From Datisca glomerata (lineage: Eukaryota; Streptophyta; Magnoliopsida; Cucurbitales; Datiscaceae): a DNA stretch of 64,000 nucleotides. The notes beneath the pieces were generated by a model, which was not told the origin of the DNA, did not search any database, and was given only the letters and a program-made list of their open reading frames with translations. Below, one piece after another: positions 1 to 10,479 of the stretch. The translations under genes were made by a program, and so were the position numbers. Numbering within the stretch: the stretch's first letter is position 1; every line of letters begins with the position of its first letter. Location of the stretch: NCBI GenBank assembly GCA_003255025.1, contig QANY01005678.1, positions 74,703-138,702 on the forward strand, read 5' to 3'.

Positions 1-326
1 CTTCACCTGTAGATTATAAAAATACTGGCTTTGGAGGCAGATTTCAAACATTTGTGTGCTAAACTATGAGCATAATCATACATCAGTGATTGATGAAATA
101 AAATAAAATTCTAGAGTTACGTTTCGGCAAATGATCGATGCTCCATGTTCTACCAAAAATACACAACCAAGAGCCAAATCTATATCGAGAAATCCATCAC
201 ATTGCTCGATGGCTCAAAATAGCTATAAAACATGTTTATCTATTGCACTGGGAAATCACTAAGAAGTTCAGAGCAACTGTAACGAAAGAGTTCCACTAAT
301 AAAGTAGTACTTCTTCCAAGTCAAAA
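1..326. other. Flank 3' of uL23m gene
   Basis: No coding region is recognisable on either strand. The part next to 327 is probably the 3' UTR and terminator region of the minus-strand uL23m gene. No clear poly(A) signal can be assigned by eye. Confidence 0.4.
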
Positions 327-839
327 CTACCTAGCAGACCTCATGCTGCTCCAAGGAAACTTGGCCACCGACTCACCACCACGTCTGCGACTGTGGCTTC
401 TCTCACCCGATACCCTCCCGGATTTTGATCCCCCATCATCGTTCCTATCCAGCCAATGCCGCTTGGCTTCACCTTCTTCAACAATACTCGATTTGGACTG
501 CTTGTTCATATTCCTCTTATCCTCCTCTATGATTCGAATCGGGTACAGGTCCGGTGAGATCGACAGAGGGTTCCGGAGAGTAACATAGGCCTTCTTGTAG
601 TCAGGTTTTGCGATCAATAGTCCTCCGCGCTTCTTCTTCTTACCCTCCATGTTAAGCGTTTGAACTTTCTCAACCTCGAAGCCGTAAAGGCTCTCGAGGA
701 CGCGCTTGATTTCGATTTTCGAAGCTGATGGGATGGTTTTTAGTGCGATCTCTGTGATGTTGGTAAATGATGTGGGCATGAGGAGCTTGATCGGAAGGTT
801 CGCGAAGTGAACGACTCTCCTTCCCAATCTGCTTCCCAT
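327..839 (-). CDS. Mitochondrial large-subunit ribosomal protein uL23 (L23/L15e family)
   Basis: Single-exon ORF of 170 aa. It matches the plant nuclear-encoded mitochondrial uL23 family, which sits near the exit tunnel of the mitoribosome and binds large-subunit rRNA. The N-terminus MGSRLGRRVVHFANLPIK is typical of plant members. The L23 fold follows at about residues 20-105, with the segment TIPSASKIEIKRVLESLYGF (anchor helix), a basic loop GKKKKRGG, and KKAYVTLRNP for the last beta strand. The C-terminal 60 residues are charged and of low complexity (RSHSRRRGGE), as in plant orthologues. The first ATG is chosen because homology begins there. No separate cleavable presequence is obvious, and import signals are probably within the basic N-terminus. 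Family assignment is from recalled Arabidopsis homologues, not a search. The gene is intact and has no close partner gene. Confidence 0.86.
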   Translation of the reverse strand: MGSRLGRRVVHFANLPIKLLMPTSFTNITEIALKTIPSASKIEIKRVLESLYGFEVEKVQTLNMEGKKKKRGGLLIAKPDYKKAYVTLRNPLSISPDLYPIRIIEEDKRNMNKQSKSSIVEEGEAKRHWLDRNDDGGSKSGRVSGERSHSRRRGGESVAKFPWSSMRSAR

Positions 840-1454
840 GCTTCTTTGGTTACTCTTCTCTTTTCTTTTGGTGTCTCAGTTAGGAAGCTGTGGCGTGTTC
901 GGAGGAATTGAACTCTGCAAACGGTGGAGCTCCAAGCTGTTGAGAGAAAGGGGAAGAAGACAGCAGTGGAATTCTTCAGTCACTGAGGAGTAGGGTTCTA
1001 CTTGGGCCGGTATACCTACTAGAGGAGCCTTATGAGGACTGATTGGGTCAAACCAATAATTTCTGATGGGCTCTGTCTCTTCTCTTTTTTCAGAAAATGA
1101 CAAAAAAAAAATCACATATTCAACGGGCACTTCGAAAATGACCGGATTTGTTTTTTTTATATATAAAAATGTTCTAGATAATCAATTTAGTTATAAATTT
1201 ATACAGATGTAAATATATCTTTTACGTGTGCGCTTGTATCACTTAGTAATTAAATTATTTACTTGATTCATTTTTGTAAAAGAAAATTCTCTGACATTTT
1301 TACAATTCACTCCTATTTTTGTTATTTTTGTAGTTCTCTTTTTTACATCTCATGAGTTTTCTCTATTAAGTTGTAACATGCATCATACGGTTCCTAAAGA
1401 GCTCTCTTGCATTGGCTTAACCATCACTCTTACATCATAAACCACATTATTTGC
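840..1454. other. Intergenic DNA, upstream of uL23m
   Basis: Contains the presumed promoter and 5' UTR of uL23m (minus strand, from 840 upward), then AT-rich DNA. The short ORFs here have no recognisable homology and look like chance. No TATA box can be assigned with confidence. Confidence 0.35.
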
Positions 1455-1612
1455 ATTCCCCAATGATGATAGGGTTGGCTACCTTGATAGTAGACGGTCC
1501 ACTACAGGCTTCCGCATATTTCTTATAAAAAACCTACTGACTTAGATTTCAAAAAGCAATTGACTCTTTCAAGAGCTAGTGCTGAAGCAGAACATAAGGC
1601 ATACGCTCTTAC
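1455..1612 (+). pseudogene. Copia RNase H remnant
   Basis: Translation in shifting plus-strand frames gives the characteristic Copia RNase H tract: a degenerate RRSTTGF motif near 1490-1515, followed by SRASAEAEHKAYAL (compare the usual SRSSAEAEYRA) at about 1566-1610. It is broken by frameshifts and stops. The copy is interrupted at 1613 by a TRIM element whose target duplication CTTAC is repeated at 2363, so the Copia remnant was there first. No LTR of this Copia copy was found. Confidence 0.7.
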
Positions 1613-2362
1613 TGTTGGGACAATAAACACAACATATCTCCACATTAGTATGGTATTTTCTACTTTAGGTCTAGATCCGCACGACTTTACTTTTGGACTC
1701 TACCCAAAAGACCTTATACCAATAGAGATATTATTCATACTTATAATCCATGATTATCCCCACTTCTAACTAACGTGTGACTTTGATCACATACCTAACA
1801 ATCATGCCCTCAAACAAAAGACTGCACCATTCATCTATTCAAGTCTTCCTTATCTATTCAAGTCTTCCCTTAAATGATCATCCATCCATTCACCTTTCTC
1901 ACTAAAAATTGATCAACACTCCATTGTGGTCAACTCCTCTTCAGTGCGTTGGGTCACACGCCTTATGTGAAGCGTTAGAGCACCACGAGCCTCGCGAGCA
2001 TGCTCTGTCCAAGTCAACTCCTCTCCACCACGTTGGGACACACACCTTAACCTGAAGCAGTGGAGCACTACCACATGCCTTGAGCTCAATAATGGATCTA
2101 TCGCGAGTCAACTCGGTATCCGGGGATTTTTCTCTACATGGCTAAGTCTGAGGCATGGCTCTGATACAACCTGTTGAGAACATTGGACACCACATGTCAC
2201 CACATTGATATGATATTTTCCGCTTTAAGCCTAGGCCTACACAACACATTAGTTTTGAACTCTATCTAAAATGCCTCATACGAAAGAAGATATTATCCAT
2301 ACATATAAAGTCATGATCATCCCCACTTCTAGTCAATGTGAGATTTAGTCGCACACCTAACA
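1613..2362 (-). mobile_element. TRIM (mini LTR retrotransposon), complete, with TSD
   Basis: Two related direct repeats of about 190 bp (about 1613-1801 and 2172-2362) both begin TGTTG and end ACCTAACA. They flank about 370 bp with no coding capacity. Just inside the right repeat, CTCTGATAC at about 2158-2168 is the reverse complement of a primer-binding site for initiator Met-tRNA, so the element reads on the minus strand. A GA-rich tract on the minus strand next to 1801 fits a polypurine tract. Direct 5-bp repeats CTTAC lie at 1608-1612 and 2363-2367. The small size, paired LTRs, PBS and lack of ORFs define a terminal-repeat retrotransposon in miniature. The two LTRs are clearly diverged, so the insertion is old. 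The internal part holds two diverged copies of a roughly 60-bp GTCAACTCCTCT-type unit. Confidence 0.82.
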
Positions 2363-2367
2363 CTTAC

Positions 2368-3266
2368 TACCTCTAAACGTTTACTTGAAAGGAATAAAAA
2401 GAGGAACCGAAAATCATCTTTCAGTGACTTAGTCTCCTTCCTCTCTCGAGACCAACAATGGGTAGTATAAGAATATCCACTTGTTATCCATTAATTACGA
2501 CTTTCTGATTGATCCTAGGCCTTAACCCACCCTCTGTGGATGACCCTTTCCGAGGAACCTTATATTCCGAGGCATTGGATTCTCACAAATATTTGCGTTA
2601 CTCAACTTAAGATCAAGTCGAAAGGCGTAGTCAATGGACAATAAGATTAATTAAAGATTTGACATGTGAAATCAATATTCATTTACAATATCAGATATTT
2701 AGACATTCGAAAATTTTCTTTGGAGCTTTGAAAATTAATAGGGAAAAGAAAAGAAAATATGATAATTATGTCTCCATTGTTTGAAGTTTTTGGAAATATA
2801 TAGAGAAATATAGTTATATGAATAAATTTTAGTACATTAACAATTTCTTTCTTTTTTCCTCTGATTCTATTTAGTTTTATTCTCACTTTATTTCTTTGCT
2901 ATATTTTAACTCTTTCTTACACTACCACACTTATACCCTTCATCTTCTTACATATTTTACCTATATATGGTGTTGCTATGTATAGGTTTCTCCTCTTTTT
3001 TAATGTCAATTATAATGCTAATTTGGTTCAAAAAGTGGTTATCAATAAATATATCTTAAGCAAATTAGTTTTAAGTGAAAAAACTTACACAATCGTGAAA
3101 TCCCAAAACAATAGGTGAGTTTGTAGGATCAATATTCTTGACTCTTTTGAATTCAAAAAAGATGGTCAAAATGTTAAGATTAGATTTTCATTTCCTTCTT
3201 CCCTCAATTATTTTAGCTTTTTCCCTTCTAGTCCCTTTTGAGCAAGTTAAAAAGCTCGATCTAGCC
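2368..3266. other. AT-rich intergenic DNA
   Basis: Apart from a possible continuation of the Copia remnant directly after 2367, nothing recognisable is seen. There are several AT runs and no credible ORF. Confidence 0.35.
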
Positions 3267-3609
3267 TGTTGGCAGGTGGGTCAATATCCTGTCACGTGGT
3301 AGAGGTCTGGTGGGACCTTAACTACCAGCTATATCTTTTAGTTCAACGGTAAGCGTTTGATCCTACAATTAGTATCAGAGCCTGGTGGTCAGGGGTTCGA
3401 CTATCAGGGAAAACATTGTGCTTGCAGGCAGATGCTGAGGGGGAGATTGTTGGTAGGTGGGCCAACATCCTGCCACATGACGGAGGTATGGTGGGGCCAA
3501 ATCACAGTCGAAACCTAAGCGCATGTGTTTGAATTAGATAAAGAAAATAAAGTTGCGCTTTAACTACCAACTATAATTTTTAATTCAACAGTAAACGATT
3601 GATCCTACA
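3267..3609 (+). mobile_element. TRIM element, plus strand, 343 bp
   Basis: LTR 1 (3267-3367) and LTR 2 (3448-3609) start TGTTGG and end GATCCTACA. Immediately inside LTR 1, TAGTATCAGAGCC at about 3370 fits a Met-tRNA primer-binding site, and GAGGGGGAGAT just before 3448 is a textbook polypurine tract. The internal region is only about 80 bp. LTR 2 carries about 60 bp that LTR 1 lacks (around 3500-3565), so one copy has an indel. The flanks TAGCC (3262-3266) and TAGTC (3610-3614) look like a target duplication with one mismatch. There is no coding capacity. Confidence 0.8.
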
Positions 3610-3935
3610 TAGTCTATCCTTAAAACCTATGTGTTAAGAAGAATAGAACATAAGGGGCAAGGTCAGACAATGTGACACCACATCCGTACACATTTTTCTA
3701 GACCACAACACACAACCGACTAGGCTGCGTACCAAACCCATGTTGAACTATGTGGCGCAGATTACTGAACTAAACGACACACAAATAAAGGTCCAATCAA
3801 GCTTCGATACCAAATTGAAAATCTCAATCTTTTCTCTTTAAAACTTAGGTACTATAAATAGAGGAACTAAGTCTTTTTAACCAACATATAAGAGACAAAG
3901 TCAGGTAACATGAGACATCATTCCAATTACCATTT
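3610..3935 (-). mobile_element. Degenerate TRIM, same family as 24000-24355
   Basis: The left copy of an LTR-like segment (from about 3615, AAAACCTATGTGTTAAG) and the right copy (about 3816-3935) flank a segment ending in CTTCGATACCAAATTG. That is a mutated reverse-complement primer-binding site followed by the LTR start. Layout and internal words (ACCACAACACACAACCGACT) match the better-preserved element at 24000-24355. It is heavily diverged and has no coding capacity. Confidence 0.6.
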
Positions 3936-4010
3936 TAGAGAATTTATTTAATGGTAATATTAATACTTCATGCTATGTTATTGTGTTTTTTATCCCATCC
4001 ACAAAATGTG

Positions 4011-4155
4011 ATCCCTCTCGTTGAGCCGCTCTTGCCCTTGGTCTTGATGTAGTTGCATATGACAAATCATTTTATGCTAAAAATGCTAAGCTAATGAAGG
4101 GTTTTCCCTTTGATAATTACAAGAAAGGTATGTTGAGAAAACTGCAATCCTGATT
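4011..4155 (+). other. Coding-like segment of unknown origin
   Basis: The plus strand gives an uninterrupted peptide from about 4035 that includes ALALGLDVVAYDKSFYAKNA and KGFPFDNYKKGML. Its composition looks like real protein rather than chance translation, but it has no start and runs into a stop near 4152. It lies just beyond the 3' end of the TLD gene on the opposite strand. I do not recognise the family; it may be a gene fragment moved by a transposon. Confidence 0.25.
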
Positions 4156-4353
4156 CTTCACAATGTGTTGTTTCACCCAAAAATGGCTATCTACAAAGCG
4201 CAAACGCGGTTTTACATGCCGATTACTATGTATATGTGTAAGGTATATAATCAAAAGGGTTGAGATACATTCATACTGGAATGTTCACTTCATATTAACT
4301 TCAAACAAGCATCTAAGCCGTGGCTTACCAGATCTTCAAGATGGATAAAGTCT

Positions 4354-4468
4354 TCACCAATGAGAAATACCAGGTGTTTCTATTCGGCTTGTAGCAAGCA
4401 TTTCTTCATACTTGGAAGCATAGACAAAGCCCCACAACTGCATGATTATATGCAGACGGTTAAGTGAA

Positions 4469-4518
<50 letters not shown>

Positions 4519-7227
4519 TCTGTGCAAACCTCAACTTCTTTCACTTCGAAGTCTACGGAGTTTGCTAGACATGGGTTTCCATACGTTTCTGAGACAGAAC
4601 TTGAGCCATTCAATCTTAAAAAAGAAAAGAAAAATGTATTAATAAATTTACTGAATTGATGATCTTTACAATAGCAGGCGCTGCAGATATGTAGAAGTAT
4701 GAAAATAAACAGGAGCAGCATTCTCACAGGTCACCATCCAAATAGAGAGCAAAATGACCACCACCACCAATGGCTAAGAAGTCAGTGGAACACAAGGTGA
4801 AATAGCGATTTGTACCTGCTTAGAGTGACGGTTTCAAATTTCCATCATAAATTAGATCTAAAAAAACAGCATCCATGAATACCAAACACAGGAGTCAAAC
4901 CATAATCCATTACCCGTTTGGAACACTATTGTTTTCTGTTTGAATATCTATTGAAAACTACTGTTTTCAGAAACAGCGAAATATCTATTGTTTTCAGAAT
5001 AGGAGAGGATCCTGTTCAATATAAAATTCTTTTTAATAAGAAAGAAACAGCATAACTGTTTGACACAAAACAAATTTGTCTGACTACAGATTTTACAATA
5101 AGATTCTTTAAATTTTCTCCAAGGCCGGAGCCATAAATACCAAACACAGGATTTGTACGATAACAAGTTAACTGTTAAACTGAAGAGAATATGCAATCTT
5201 AGTCCATAAATGAAATTCTGAACTATATTTTGGACTGAAGAAAAACAGAAATCAAAAGTACCTGTGGGGCGATAGATAACAGGATGACCGGATGTATTAG
5301 TGAAGACAAATGTATCGTTTGTTCCCTGTTCAGGTTTCAGTATCAATAAGTAGAGTATACTTGGTAAATGAGCTCAAAGGAAGATGTGCTCAGAACTACT
5401 CATTACCTGATACCGCTTGTTGGTTGGTCTCAGGGGTGACTCAACCAAGCCACCAAATACAGCACCTTTACGGTCTCCAACAACCTAAAAGATAAAGATA
5501 TAAAGAGCATGGAAAAAGAGAAAATCAAATTCATCCTCCAAATGGACTTCCATTGGATGTGGATCAATCCTTGTTTACATCAATACTAGCGCATTCAAAA
5601 GTATACATGACCCTGACATAAAACCAAAGAGGTTGATGCGTCCATTTATTTGGTCGAGCAACTTTTCGATATTAGGTCCTAAAAATTTAACATGGTATCA
5701 GACCTAACTCAATCACGAGAAGCCCATGCAAAGATCATGTAAAAGACCACTCTACACATGACGGGGTGTTAAAGAAATAGTCTCACATCGACTGGGAATG
5801 TCTTGGGCTAAAATTATAAGCTTGGGACAATTCTTAACTCATAAGCTACTTTTGGGTATGCGTTAGGCTCTAAAATTTTTATAGAACATACTTGAACCAA
5901 AAAATATTCTCCAAAAGTAAACTTCAATTTACCAGTAAACTGAGGCCTGACCAAAGCATGCTTCTTCTATATAATGTTGAAAGAGATATTCCGTGCCTCC
6001 ACGTGCTACAGAGTACAATTGAAATGAATTAAAGAAAGCATATAAAGCCATGGGAAATCATGCAGCCTTAAGAATATCTATTTTTTTTTCCTGCTAATGG
6101 GAACTTTCATGGCTGCACCTGTATAGCAGCAACCATTTCCTCCCATGAACTAGCGAAGGAAGTGAAGCATAAAGAGAGCTTCTTGTTTTCTCTGAAAGAA
6201 GGAATGAACGTTCTGAAGCATCAGAGAGATCACCGTCAATCAAAGTCACAGGTTCTTTGACGTTTATTTTCTCCCCGATCTGAACTTCAGAAAATTTAAC
6301 GTCATTTATATCATCACTCTTCTTGTTTGAATCACCCTTTCGCTCTTGGTTTCGATACCCACTGATCCGTGCAGCCTGGTAAAGAGCTTTACTCATTGTC
6401 TGTTTCCCCCTAGAAAACAGCCCCTTCTTTCCAACAGTTTCTTTCATTGCATTGTGCATTGGTTCACCATCATCTTCAGCTTGACAACCATCTTTCTCAT
6501 TTGATTTTGAATTTTCAGATTCAGAGGATGACAAAAATGAATAAAGGAATGCAGAAAATGAGGATGTATCTGGAACATCAACTGTACAATCAGGAGGACC
6601 CACTTCATCGACTAATCCTAGTTCACCTCTTCTGGAATTGCTCACATCTTGATCTTCCTAAAGGAAAAGCAATACAGTATAGTTAAGACTCTGGACAACT
6701 AAACACTGTTTGGAAGAGTTACACAATCATCGTCTGATTAAAACAAAAGGACTTCTGCGTATATTTAAATGTTGGTTATAATCCTCAGCAGCAAATTAGC
6801 AATTAAACTTGAATTCTAACATCAGTCAGATCCATTCATCATTAGCAATAAAATGCCTTCAATGAAGCCTTTTAGTCGGTAAGCTCATGAATTGAAATAC
6901 CTATTTCACGTCTCAACAAAAAAATTGGCAACTTCAGTCATACAAATTTTACGAAACAGAGAACCTCATATCATCAATATCAACATCCAACAATTAGCAC
7001 AAGCAGGAAGCGAAGAGACCATAAAAGAATATGCGTAGAACACCCAATAAAAACTCAAGTAGGTTCAAGCCACACAGACGCACAGAGATACTTACAGGAT
7101 AATTAGGATGCCGACGAGTGGAAGAAGGTTTAGGGGGTGGTTTATCAGAGATTGGATTGAGGAAGACAGTGGTGAGATCAGAGACAATATGGGCTGCTTT
7201 GCTCCGCAAGGATTGTCGTTTACCCAT
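4354..7227 (-). CDS. TLD-domain protein (OXR1/TLDc family)
   Basis: Eight exons joined on the minus strand: 7227-7096, 6657-6119, 6005-5933, 5484-5407, 5325-5262, 4815-4728, 4614-4530, 4437-4354. All junctions are GT-AG and the phases close, giving 380 aa ending TPGISHW. The first ~44 residues (MGKRQSLRSKAAHIVSDLTT) are basic. A low-complexity, Ser/Glu-rich linker follows to about residue 185. The TLD domain (about 190-372) shows ASLPSLVHGRKWLLLYST, TLYRRS, VVGDRKGAVFGGLVE, GTNDTFVFTN, NRYFTLCSTDFLAIGGGGHF, SETYGNPCLA and ELWGFVYASKYEE. TLD proteins bind the vacuolar ATPase and protect against oxidative stress in animals and yeast; the plant role is inferred only. Intron 3 contains a TRIM fragment and intron 7 a GA microsatellite. 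There are no defects. The start is the first ATG of the conserved N-terminus. Confidence 0.93.
4474..4515. repeat. (GA)21 microsatellite in TLD intron 7
   Basis: Uninterrupted GA dinucleotide run. On the gene strand it is a (TC)n pyrimidine tract lying between exon 7 (ends 4530) and the acceptor at 4438, so it is the main pyrimidine tract of this short 92-bp intron. Confidence 0.95.
5671..5888 (+). mobile_element. 5'-truncated TRIM in TLD intron 3
   Basis: A short LTR end (5671-5692, ending AATTTAACA) is followed directly by TGGTATCAGACC (PBS, 5693-5704), a 60-70 bp interior, a GACGGGG purine tract, then a full LTR (5767-5888, TGTTAAAG to TAGAACA). The end of the right LTR resembles the truncated left one. 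It lies wholly within intron 3 (5485-5932). Confidence 0.68.
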
Positions 7228-7416
7228 TAATGCGATGAAATATTCCCCTTAAAGAATGTATGCGATGAAATGGATTCCCACTACAGTCTTCACCTTCCCC
7301 CTTCACACGTATTCCACAACACAAACAACATAGATTATTTATGTTTCCACTCAACCGAAAACTCCAACTTTTTTCTCTTCAGGCTTCTGCAGCGTAAAAT
7401 TCTACCATTAAAATTC

Positions 7417-7440
7417 CTCTCTCTCTCTCTCTCTCTCTCT
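7417..7440. repeat. (CT)12 microsatellite near TLD 5' UTR
   Basis: Perfect CT run about 190 bp upstream of the TLD start codon. It reads (GA)n on the gene strand, a common feature of plant 5' UTRs and core promoters (GAGA-type elements). The role is inferred. Confidence 0.9.
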
Positions 7441-7559
7441 GAGATGACAATCGGCTTACTCCTCGTTGAAGTTTGAATAGCTTCGGTTGCTGGTGGACTG
7501 GGTCGCTGTGGAGTTGAGCTGAAGTTTGTTGCCCACCTTTTGGTGATGACCATGTTTGT

Positions 7560-8169
7560 TGAAATTCAATTTAAAAAAAACGAAATTCAAATATACATAT
7601 AATATATTTAACTATAATCTCTGTTTTCATTTTTATTTATCTATCAAATAAAAAAATATCAATTGAAAAATGATTTTTAAAAAGTAAATCCTGATATATA
7701 CTGAAATAAAAAATGAATTTTAAAATATAATTCTTTTACGCTTATATATTTCTACATTTATTTTAGTTTAATTTTTTTAATATTTTTTATGTGCTACAGA
7801 TGATTAAAATAATAAATTAAACAAAAGATATTGTATATAAAAAAATTTCATACAATAAAATATTATTTACCTTTTGATTTTGATCGTATTATAAAACATT
7901 CAAGCTTTTCTTTTGAATGATATTGATTTTAATTATAACTGACACATGAAAAAACGCATCTAACTTGAGCCTAGTATATATAAGTGACTAATGTGGGTCA
8001 CGCCCAATAGATATGTCGTTAGTCTACTTGTTGCATGAGCGGAATTGAATCATTTAGTTGAAAATAAAAATTAAGGAAAATTAGAGATCTGAATCATTTA
8101 AACCAATTTCTGTATCAATTTTGTCGAATAACCAAACACAGTCCTCTACTCGCCCTCTACTCTTTAGCC
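7560..8169. other. AT-rich intergenic DNA
   Basis: Very AT-rich with poly-A and poly-T runs. No coding potential, repeat pair or RNA gene recognised. Confidence 0.4.
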
Positions 8170-8373
8170 ATGGACTCCAGCTCAACTCTTCTTGAACCCT
8201 TAACCCACCTCTCCATTAAACCTTTCCACAAAAACACTTTCCTTCATACGCAAAACCCCATATCCCAAGCCTTAATCTTATCCATGGTTTCCTTTCTCCC
8301 AAAATCTCAATCGCTTCTGTCACAAACAGCGGCACAACCATTGATGGCGTTGATTTCGTCAGTTCAAGGTTAG
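8170..8373 (+). other. Isolated 67-aa ORF, possible gene 5' fragment
   Basis: The ORF starts MDSSSTLLEPLTHLSIKPFH and is rich in Ser, Thr and Leu with almost no acidic residues, which resembles a plastid transit peptide or the first exon of an organelle-targeted protein. No continuing exon is found downstream, where the DNA turns into AT-rich simple sequence. A 24-bp stretch encoding its end (GATGGCGTTGATTTCGTCAG, 8344 on) is repeated with changes at about 8413. It could be a fragment left by a duplication, or chance. No family recognised. Confidence 0.25.
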
Positions 8374-8459
8374 GATCAAATTACACCAGGCTAGTTTCTA
8401 TGTTTCAAATTGATGGTGTTGATTTTGTCAGTTCATTGTTTCATGTTAGTTCTGCCTTT

Positions 8460-8640
8460 CGAATTGATTAAATATATACTACGATATATTGATAATATAT
8501 TAAAATATGTTCTGATATATAAATATATTCAAGTATATCATAGATGATATATAAAAATATATTACGGTACATTAAAATATACTATGTTATATAAATATAT
8601 AACACGGTACATTTTTATATATCATAATACACATGTACAT
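8460..8640. repeat. TA-rich degenerate tandem repeat
   Basis: Many irregular copies of words such as GATATATAAATATATT and ACGGTACATT. Low complexity, with no defined unit. Confidence 0.6.
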
Positions 8641-9568
8641 AATATTTTTTCAGTTTTATAAAAAAAATTTATAGCTAAAAAAACGATCATTCTTGTAAAT
8701 ACAATTTTTTTTATCATTACCTTACTTATTTTTTAAAAATTGACTATTTCTTTAAATGAACCTTGAAAATAGCTACTCAAACCTGTCAAACACAAATTTT
8801 TTTTTTAATTTTCTTAATTGATCTAGACCGTCTAACATTGTTATTTCAACTCAACAATTCAAATTTAAAATCAACCATTTATGTTCTGTTGAACAGGAGA
8901 TGACGAGATCAGACTTGATCAAGTCGAGATGCTTTTACATTTTCCAACTCCATACTTAAAAAGAATTTAAATTGGTTTCAATACTAACATAAAGTCAAGG
9001 CATAAAGTCTTTTTATGATGTTTTCAATAATTATCCTGATTATTAAAATTTGTCCTAAAAAAATCAAAAGGTTTGACTACCTATCATTTATTAAACCTAG
9101 TTGATGATTATAAAAAAAATGTAAAACAATGTTTAAGGACAGTTTGTTTCCGGCTTTTCTCGTGATAAACTTATTTTTCAACACTTTTTCATGTTTATTA
9201 TAAGTATTATCAAAACCCTGAAAAATCTTTTCAATTTTCAATTTCTCCGAATTTTTTTTCAGATCCGTGAAGTCAAATAAATTGCAATAACTCGATGATA
9301 AGACCAAATAAAATTACTATTAAAATAGATTTTCATTTTAATCAATCTTCAGAATGTAGAGAATAAACTAATTATTGTCTCTTCTAGTTATATTGATTTA
9401 TAGCTACAGAGCAAGAGAATAATTTTCAATGTAAACCATATAACATTGTCATTTGGAAGTAGCATGTGTGATCTAAACCTTAATATGGTATAATGATATC
9501 TCAAATGTGTGAATATTTTAATTGTGCTATACAATACGGTACCTATAGCACAATTAGATTACCCACAG
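8641..9568. other. AT-rich intergenic DNA
   Basis: No credible coding region, RNA gene or transposon terminus seen. Confidence 0.35.
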
Positions 9569-9634
9569 TACCATATATGGCTAATCGTACAGACTAGCAG
9601 TACCATATATGGCTAATCATACAGACTAGGAGTG
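9569..9634. repeat. 33-bp tandem duplication
   Basis: Two head-to-tail copies of a unit beginning AGTACCATATATGGCTAATC, differing by one or two bases. The core CCATATATGG is itself palindromic (a CArG-like box). Confidence 0.85.
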
Positions 9635-9990
9635 TTCAAAATTATCTCAAACCGAACGAAAAAACATGACGATTCAATCAGTTCTTTATATGTGCTCGAT
9701 TCATTTCAATTTAACATTTTGATGATTTTCGAACCAAACCAAAATATTAGATTTATATTATTATTTTTCTTATTTTTTATATATAATTTCTTATAAAACT
9801 GAACCAAAACGGAACAAAATTTTAATTTTATATATATATTTTTCAATAATATCATTTAAAAGTTATTTTTAATTAATAATATCGAACCAAAGAACTGAAC
9901 CGAACCAAAATTTACAGTTCGATTCTTTTAACATTCACGATTCAGTTCAGTTCAATTTTATCACCGAACCGTGAATACCTGAATACCCCT
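9627..9990. mobile_element. MITE-like element with GGGGTATTCA-type ends
   Basis: The left end GGAGTGTTCA and right end TGAATACCCCT are inverted complements, and the subterminal parts carry inverted CGAACCGAACC-type words typical of common plant MITEs. The interior is AT-rich and non-coding. The outermost CTA/TA on both sides may be the target duplication but cannot be fixed. A relative may lie at 44719-45023. Confidence 0.5.
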
Positions 9991-10479
9991 ACAATAGACA
10001 CTCCCCTAAATCTCAAGATAACTACAAATGTAATATAAGCTAAAAGTAACTACATAGCTAACCAGATGGTCAACATAATGGTTAAGCCACACATTAGCCA
10101 TTTTATTTTATTGATGGCGGCTACTGAATATAGGATAAAATAAAAATCATAAATATTAAAAAAAAAAAAAGAAATAAAAAACCCTTTATCCTGTACAAGA
10201 TAATCTCTCTAAAGTCTAATCCCCACAAATTATGACCAGCTCGTTGTCTTCTGTCTTATTTTATCTATAGTTGTAATAAATAATGCCTGCACTAAGACTA
10301 AAAATTGTGGCTTCATTCGCCCCGCCCGTCTTCGGCTATATAGATAACACATCTTCAGGTATAAAATACACTTTGTAGCTGAATCAATTTTGGGTTGCAA
10401 TGTATATATCTCAAGAGAAGTGAGTAGCAGAAGTTGGCACCCGAGTAATATCGAATTGAAAAATGATTTAATCATATCC
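9991..10479. other. 3' flank of ABCD1
   Basis: Probably holds the 3' UTR of the ABCD1 gene directly left of 10480. No other feature recognised. Confidence 0.4.

Noticed and set aside
343..588. 81-aa plus-strand ORF opposite uL23m
   Set aside because: A shadow of the coding strand; no homology.
3370..3405. tRNA-like sequence (TATCAGAGCC ... GGTTCGA)
   Set aside because: It is a primer-binding site next to an LTR; no cloverleaf can be built.
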